Source: Pseudonocardia sp. HH130629-09
GTDB taxonomy: Bacteria > Actinomycetota > Actinomycetes > Mycobacteriales > Pseudonocardiaceae
Direction of reading: 5' to 3'
Length of the DNA: 64,000 bases
Assembly: GCF_001294645.1 (NCBI RefSeq)
Contig: NZ_CP011868.1
Location: 4,960,001 to 5,024,000 of the forward strand
Shown here: positions 59,867-64,000 of the stretch, one piece after another
How positions within the stretch are numbered: position 1 is the stretch's first letter
Layout: every line of letters begins with the position of its first letter
Translations under genes and position numbers: made by a program
Notes under the pieces: model-generated
What the model saw: only the letters and a program-made list of their open reading frames with translations
The model's database searches: none
What the model was told of the DNA's origin: nothing

Positions 59867-61315
59867 TCAGCATGATCCGGTCGCGGCGCGGGCCCGCGCG
59901 CGGGTCCGGACGAGCACCGCCACCACCACGCCGACGACGAGCAGCGCGCCCGCGTAGGCGGCCACGAGCTGCCCCGGCCGACCGGAGAAGTCCCCCGCGA
60001 GCGGCGGCACCAGCACCGCGGACACCGCCACGACCCCGGTCAGCACCGCCCGCGGCCGCGGGCGGTGCGGCACGCAGGCCAGCGGGGTCAGGGCCCACAG
60101 CAGGTACCACGGATGCAGCACCGGCCCGAGCACGACGACGGCGCCGAGCACCAGGCCGAGCGCCGTCGTCGCGGTGGTCCGGCCGCGGGCGTGCGCCACG
60201 AGCACCCCGGCCGCGAGCACCGCGGCGAGCACCGTCCCGACGGTCCGCGCCACCGTCAGCGCCGCGACCGGGTCCGCGCCGAGCACGCCCGCGAGCGCCG
60301 CGGCCCAGTTGGTCGGCGCCATCCAGCTGAACAGCTGCCCGGGTGCGGAGACCGCGGCGAGCCAGCTCCCCGCGCCGACCTCGACGGCCGACACCACGAG
60401 CGCGACCACCACGGAGACCCCCGCGACCAGTGCGACCGCGGCCCACCGGTGGGCACGGCCGGACGCGGACCGGATCGCGGCGACCGCCAGGACCACGAGC
60501 CCGGCCGCCGCGGGGACCTTCACCAGCGCCCCGAGCGCGACGAGCGCGGTGCCGGCGACGAGCGACGCCCGCTGCCCGCACAGCCCGACGGCGAGCCCCA
60601 GGAGCAGCAGCGCGAGCATCGGCCCGTCGTTGTGCATCCCGCCGACGACGTGCCAGAGCACCAGCGGGTTCGCGACCCCCCACGCCAGCGCCGTCCCGGG
60701 CGGGACCCCGTGCACGCGGGCCAGGCGCACCACGGCCCACGCGATCCCCGCCACCGCGACGACGGCGAGCAGCCGGTACGCCGCCACCCCGACGACCACC
60801 CCGTCCCCGGCGACCGCGGCGACCGCCTTCTGCCACAGGTCGGTCACCGGCCCGTAGGGCGACGGAGTCCCCCGCCAGTAGCCGTCGACCCGCACGAGGA
60901 CCGGCGACCCGGCGGGCAGCCCGGCCGCCGGACCGGTCCGGTGCGGGTCGGCCCCGCCGAGCGCGACCATCCCCTGGGCGAGGTAGCTGTACACGTCGCG
61001 GGAGAACAGCGGCGGCGCGACGAGCAGCGGCGCGGCCCACGCGAGCAGCGCACGCACCGCGTGGGCGGGGACCACCGGTGCGCGCACCAGCAGCAACCAC
61101 GCCACGACGACCAGACCCATCCCGGCCACCGCGGCGCCGAGCGCGAGCGCCGACCCGGGCCGGAGCACCACCGCCCAGGCACCGCCGGTCAGCAGCACCG
61201 CTCCGGCCGCGCCGAGCACCGTCGGCACCCCGTCGACGGCCCCGGGCGCAGGCGGAGCTTCCTCGGCGGGACCCGGCGCAAGCGGCGGCGGGTCCGGGCG
61301 GCGTTCCTCCCCCAC
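59867..61315 (-). CDS. Polyprenol-phosphomannose-dependent mannosyltransferase (MptB-like)
   Basis: 482 residues from a GTG at 61315; the longer frame is not supported. A GT-C type membrane glycosyltransferase with about 12 helices. Marks are an acidic loop after the first helices (LFSRDVYSYLAQG, with the R-D pair), GGADPHRTGP, NPLVLWHVVGGMHNDGPMLA and VLHPWYLLWALTPL near the C-terminus. This fits the MptA/MptB group that builds the alpha-1,6-mannan core of lipomannan using polyprenyl-phosphate mannose. Whether it is MptA- or MptB-like cannot be settled by eye. Confidence 0.85.
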   Translation of the reverse strand: MGEERRPDPPPLAPGPAEEAPPAPGAVDGVPTVLGAAGAVLLTGGAWAVVLRPGSALALGAAVAGMGLVVVAWLLLVRAPVVPAHAVRALLAWAAPLLVAPPLFSRDVYSYLAQGMVALGGADPHRTGPAAGLPAGSPVLVRVDGYWRGTPSPYGPVTDLWQKAVAAVAGDGVVVGVAAYRLLAVVAVAGIAWAVVRLARVHGVPPGTALAWGVANPLVLWHVVGGMHNDGPMLALLLLGLAVGLCGQRASLVAGTALVALGALVKVPAAAGLVVLAVAAIRSASGRAHRWAAVALVAGVSVVVALVVSAVEVGAGSWLAAVSAPGQLFSWMAPTNWAAALAGVLGADPVAALTVARTVGTVLAAVLAAGVLVAHARGRTTATTALGLVLGAVVVLGPVLHPWYLLWALTPLACVPHRPRPRAVLTGVVAVSAVLVPPLAGDFSGRPGQLVAAYAGALLVVGVVVAVLVRTRARARAATGSC

Positions 61316-61323
61316 GGCCCGGG

Positions 61324-63354
61324 TCAGACGGTCGGGGCCGCCGGGCCGTCGGAGGCCTGGAGCGCGCCGGCGGGGAGCCGGTCGACACCCCAGCTGCGTT
61401 CGATGTAGCCGACGATCGTGGCGATGTCCTCGGCGGGCACCCGCTCGGGCTCCCCGTGCTCCAGCGGGTCGCCGTGGAAGATGTAGAGCCGCGACGCGAA
61501 CTGGTCGAACGGCAGCGACGCCTCGCCGAACCGCTCCCCGTTGCCCGCGGTCGAGACGACGACGCCGTCGCCCCAGTCCTGCCCGCTGTCGTTGTTCGGG
61601 TTGTAGAAGTACACCCGCATCACGTCGTTCGGGTCCGGTGCGACCCGCAGGATCGCGATCGCGTGCCAGCCGACGTAGCGGGCGGCGCTGTCGGTGACCG
61701 CGATCCCCGCGGGCTGCGGGTGGATCAGCGGCTGACCGCCGTTGTACCCGGGGTGGTACCCGGCGTGGAACTGGCGCAGGAACTCGTCGAGGTCGATGAG
61801 GTTGCCGGTCCCGACGTCGACGTTGATGTGGAAGCCACGGGCCGCCCACCAGCCGTGGAACTCCGGGTTGACCCAGCGGTGCGGGTCACCGGGCCGGTCC
61901 GCGCAGCGGCGGCCCATCTCGGCGTAGATCCGGTCCAGGTGCGGGACGACGACCAGCGACACCGGGTCGAGGTCGATCGGCAGCTTCTCCGCGACCCCGG
62001 CCCCGATCTCCTGCGACGAGATCCGCTGCCCCTCGAAGTGCATGACGATCTCGTCGTCGCGGGCCGCCCAGACGACCATCTGGAGCAGGTAGTCCGGGTC
62101 GTTGTAGGCCCACATCGACAGGGCGCGCGCGGACTGGCAGGTGGGGTTGTCACCCTGCCCGACGCCGAGCGGCTGGCCCAGCATCGACAGCACGCCGGCC
62201 AGCAGCCGTACCTCGGGCTCGGGCTGCTCGCCGAATGCGGCGACCAGGCGTTCTCGGGCGGCCGGGCCGATCTCGAGCGCGATCTGGCGCCACAGCCCGG
62301 GCACGACCGGCGGTTCGTAGAGGATCCCGCGGTCGAGCAGCAGCGCCAGACCGTAGATGCACTGCGCGGTGTGCGGGGTGACGGCCTCCTCGATCAGCCG
62401 GTGGACCAGGTCGCGGTAGCGCAGCAGGCAGTTCTTGCCGGTGTCGGACAGACCGAGCGCCTCGGCGAGCAGGTAGTCGCTCTCGTGCCGCAGGAACTGC
62501 AGCAGCTCCGCGTGGTACGGCGACACGAGCCCGGTGTCGTGCATGGCCCGGGCGAACCCGGCCGCCTCGTACTGCAGGCCGCCGGTGTCCATCGCCTCCA
62601 GACGCGAGCGGAAGACGTCGATGCCCGGGTCCTCGCGACTCGCCTCGGTGGTCCCGAACAGCGCGGTGATCAGCCGATCGAGGCCCTGCCCGGAGGACAG
62701 GTCGACGCTGGGGTCGCCGCGCCACACCGACAGCCGGGTGATCAGCGACGTCACCTGGTCGACCTGGATCGGACGCTGGCGCAGGATCCGCCAGATCTCG
62801 GCGACCAGCTTGTCGAGGATGCTGTCGTAGCCGATGCCCTCGGCGATGTGCCGGAACAGATCGCGGATCATCTGGGCCGTGCGGCCCTCGTGGACCCGCT
62901 CCGCCTCGGTCGGCGGGGTGAACAGCAGCTCCAGGTTCATCGCCAGCACCTGGGACAGGAACTGGCGGGCCTCGTCGGCCGAGATCGCGGGGTGGTCGTA
63001 CTCCCCCAGGGCGACCGCGAGCATCCGCAGCTCGCTGGTCGCCTCCATCACCACCGTGTCGGCGACGCCGCTGTGCAGCCCCGCCCCGACGAACGCCGGG
63101 ACGAGGATGTCGGGTTGGGCCCAGTCGGTGCCGGCGAACACACCGGCTTCCTCCAGCTGCCGGGCACGGGCCTGCACGGCGGCGGGGCCACCCTCCTGCA
63201 ACAGCACGCGACGGAGCTGCTCCAGAACCCTGCGGATCTTCGTCGTCTTGCCGAAGTCCGGGGTCCGGGCAAGGTCGCGGGTGGCGTCGTCGAGCGAGAC
63301 CAGGCGCCTGTCCAGCACGGAGGTCCCACTCGCGACGTCGACGGTCGGTTTCAC
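61324..63354 (-). CDS. Large protein with a possible papain-like catalytic site, next to an ATP-grasp gene
   Basis: 676 residues, no family recognised with certainty. Residues 1-390 are helical (ARTPDFGKTTKIRRVLEQLR... RHIAEGIGYDSILDKLVAEIW). The C-terminal part has an ordered set of residues like a cysteine peptidase or transglutaminase fold: Gln400 and Cys406 in GQGDNPTCQSARALSMWA, His564 in VGWHAIAILRV, and Asn585 in VYFYNPNNDSGQDWGDGVVV. There is no signal peptide or membrane helix, so it is cytoplasmic. It is encoded 48 bp downstream of an ATP-grasp gene on the same strand, which suggests that they act together in peptide modification. The assignment is an inference from spacing and motif order. 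Confidence 0.5.
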   Translation of the reverse strand: MKPTVDVASGTSVLDRRLVSLDDATRDLARTPDFGKTTKIRRVLEQLRRVLLQEGGPAAVQARARQLEEAGVFAGTDWAQPDILVPAFVGAGLHSGVADTVVMEATSELRMLAVALGEYDHPAISADEARQFLSQVLAMNLELLFTPPTEAERVHEGRTAQMIRDLFRHIAEGIGYDSILDKLVAEIWRILRQRPIQVDQVTSLITRLSVWRGDPSVDLSSGQGLDRLITALFGTTEASREDPGIDVFRSRLEAMDTGGLQYEAAGFARAMHDTGLVSPYHAELLQFLRHESDYLLAEALGLSDTGKNCLLRYRDLVHRLIEEAVTPHTAQCIYGLALLLDRGILYEPPVVPGLWRQIALEIGPAARERLVAAFGEQPEPEVRLLAGVLSMLGQPLGVGQGDNPTCQSARALSMWAYNDPDYLLQMVVWAARDDEIVMHFEGQRISSQEIGAGVAEKLPIDLDPVSLVVVPHLDRIYAEMGRRCADRPGDPHRWVNPEFHGWWAARGFHINVDVGTGNLIDLDEFLRQFHAGYHPGYNGGQPLIHPQPAGIAVTDSAARYVGWHAIAILRVAPDPNDVMRVYFYNPNNDSGQDWGDGVVVSTAGNGERFGEASLPFDQFASRLYIFHGDPLEHGEPERVPAEDIATIVGYIERSWGVDRLPAGALQASDGPAAPTV

Positions 63355-63402
63355 ACGGCTTCCCTCGTTCGGGCTCCACGGCCGTGGGCGGGGTACCCGC
63401 CC

Positions 63403-64000
63403 TCAGACGTAGAAGTCGAGTTCTTCCTGCTTCTTCAACAGATCCCGCATCCGGTAGGGGTCGTCCCCGAAGAAGTAGAGCAGACCCCAGTGTGTGCCGA
63501 ACGCGGTCCTCTTCGTCACCGTCTCCTCGACCGGCGACGTGAGGTCGTGCGACTCGTAGTAGTCGTCGTCCTCGGTCTCCTCGGGGATCTGCAGGCTGCT
63601 GACGACGCGGCGGCGCGGGTAGACCCCGAAGCAGCCGGCCACGCCGGAGGCACCCTCGACCTCCTTCGGGAAGAAGGCGTCGATCTCCTCCTCGGTGGTC
63701 TTCGGGTCGAACGCCAGCACGAGGCCCTGGTAGGCGTTGAAGCCGTAGGAGCGCTCGAGCAGCTCGAAGACCTTGAAGCCCGGCGGCCGGTACGCGACCT
63801 CGCCGAAGTACATCTCGCCGTCGGAGGTGACGAAGTACTCCGGGTGGACGAAGCCGAACTCGATGTCGAAGGTCTTGATCAGCTTCTCGATCTGGGCGGT
63901 GATCGCGGGCCGGTACTTCTCCAGCTCCGGGGTCGCCGGCACGAACACCGAGTAGCCGAGGGTGACGTACTCGGAGATGTTGAGGAACTTGATCTTCCCC
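63403..64000 (-). CDS. ATP-grasp domain protein (C-terminal part, runs off the right edge)
   Basis: About 199 codons are visible; the start lies beyond base 64000. GKIKFLNISEYVTLGYSVFV continues into IEKLIKTFDIEFGFVHPEYF and VTSDGEMYFGEVAYRPPGFK, where the Glu and the following polar residues match the metal-binding end of the ATP-grasp fold (GEVAYRPPG is the counterpart of the ENxRxxG motif). ATP-grasp enzymes form acyl-phosphate intermediates to make amide bonds. It is upstream of, and probably in one operon with, the 676-residue protein. Confidence 0.8.
   Translation of the reverse strand, partial: GKIKFLNISEYVTLGYSVFVPATPELEKYRPAITAQIEKLIKTFDIEFGFVHPEYFVTSDGEMYFGEVAYRPPGFKVFELLERSYGFNAYQGLVLAFDPKTTEEEIDAFFPKEVEGASGVAGCFGVYPRRRVVSSLQIPEETEDDDYYESHDLTSPVEETVTKRTAFGTHWGLLYFFGDDPYRMRDLLKKQEELDFYV

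Overview
The window is very GC-rich DNA from an actinomycete. The gene set (purD, acs, topA, a K+-independent H+-pyrophosphatase, a Tad pilus locus with Ssd, an MptB-like mannosyltransferase, AICE-type mobile genes) and several leaderless-looking starts fit Pseudonocardia or a close relative. The genus is an inference.

Layout. 1-13.3 kb is ordinary chromosome: a TetR regulator, threonine aldolase, a YhgE/Pip membrane protein with a degenerate ABC-type ATPase partner, an aminotransferase, a small secreted protein, purD, an epoxide-hydrolase-like enzyme, a holin-like membrane protein, arfB, acs and a Fic-like protein. 13.3-16 kb holds a 19-bp tandem repeat, two related dyads and a disrupted IS256 element. 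16-22.4 kb is a HAD phosphatase followed by the tad operon (ssd, tadA, tadB, tadC, DUF4244 pilin-like gene). 22.4-34.6 kb is a pile of nested insertion sequences (ISL2-like, IS256, IS5, IS1380, IS21) embedded in pieces of an actinomycete integrative and conjugative element (AICE). 34.6-36.4 kb is the xis-int end of a second AICE, next to tRNA-Pro. 36.4-49.8 kb is chromosome again: metallophosphoesterase, GatB/YqeY, topA, an Rv3647c-like gene, two lipoproteins, hppA, a DEAD/DEAH helicase and the tadG/tadE end of the tad locus. 49.8-54.5 kb holds the AICE rep and ftsK pieces, a second IS21 and an IS630 remnant. 54.5-56.6 kb is lower-GC cargo. 56.7-64 kb is chromosome: cspA, a GNAT, lnt, an MptB-like gene, a possible papain-like protein and an ATP-grasp protein.

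The main story is genome rearrangement. A 165-bp non-autonomous element (a MITE with inverted ends GAGCCTTTTTCAACCTG, usually flanked by a 3-bp ANT duplication) occurs eight times intact and once truncated between 15 and 56 kb. Its ends match an ISL2-like (IS5-family) element whose only copy here is dead. Joining the two tadB pieces (19892-19965 on + and 22396-21649 on -) restores an exact open frame of 822 nt, so tadB-tadC-DUF4244'-int' has been inverted at these elements. The DUF4244 gene was the integration target of an AICE carrying a large serine integrase: its 5' part (20785-20880) and its 3' part (fused to the AICE rep gene at 49.8-51 kb) meet at a shared Val-Glu-Tyr coding site, and exchanging the halves restores both genes. 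The chromosome block from tRNA-Pro to tadE is also reversed relative to ssd-tadA, which points to a second, larger inversion between repeats near 30-33 kb and 52-54 kb. With tadB split, DUF4244 split and tadG carrying a nonsense codon, the Tad pilus is almost certainly not made.
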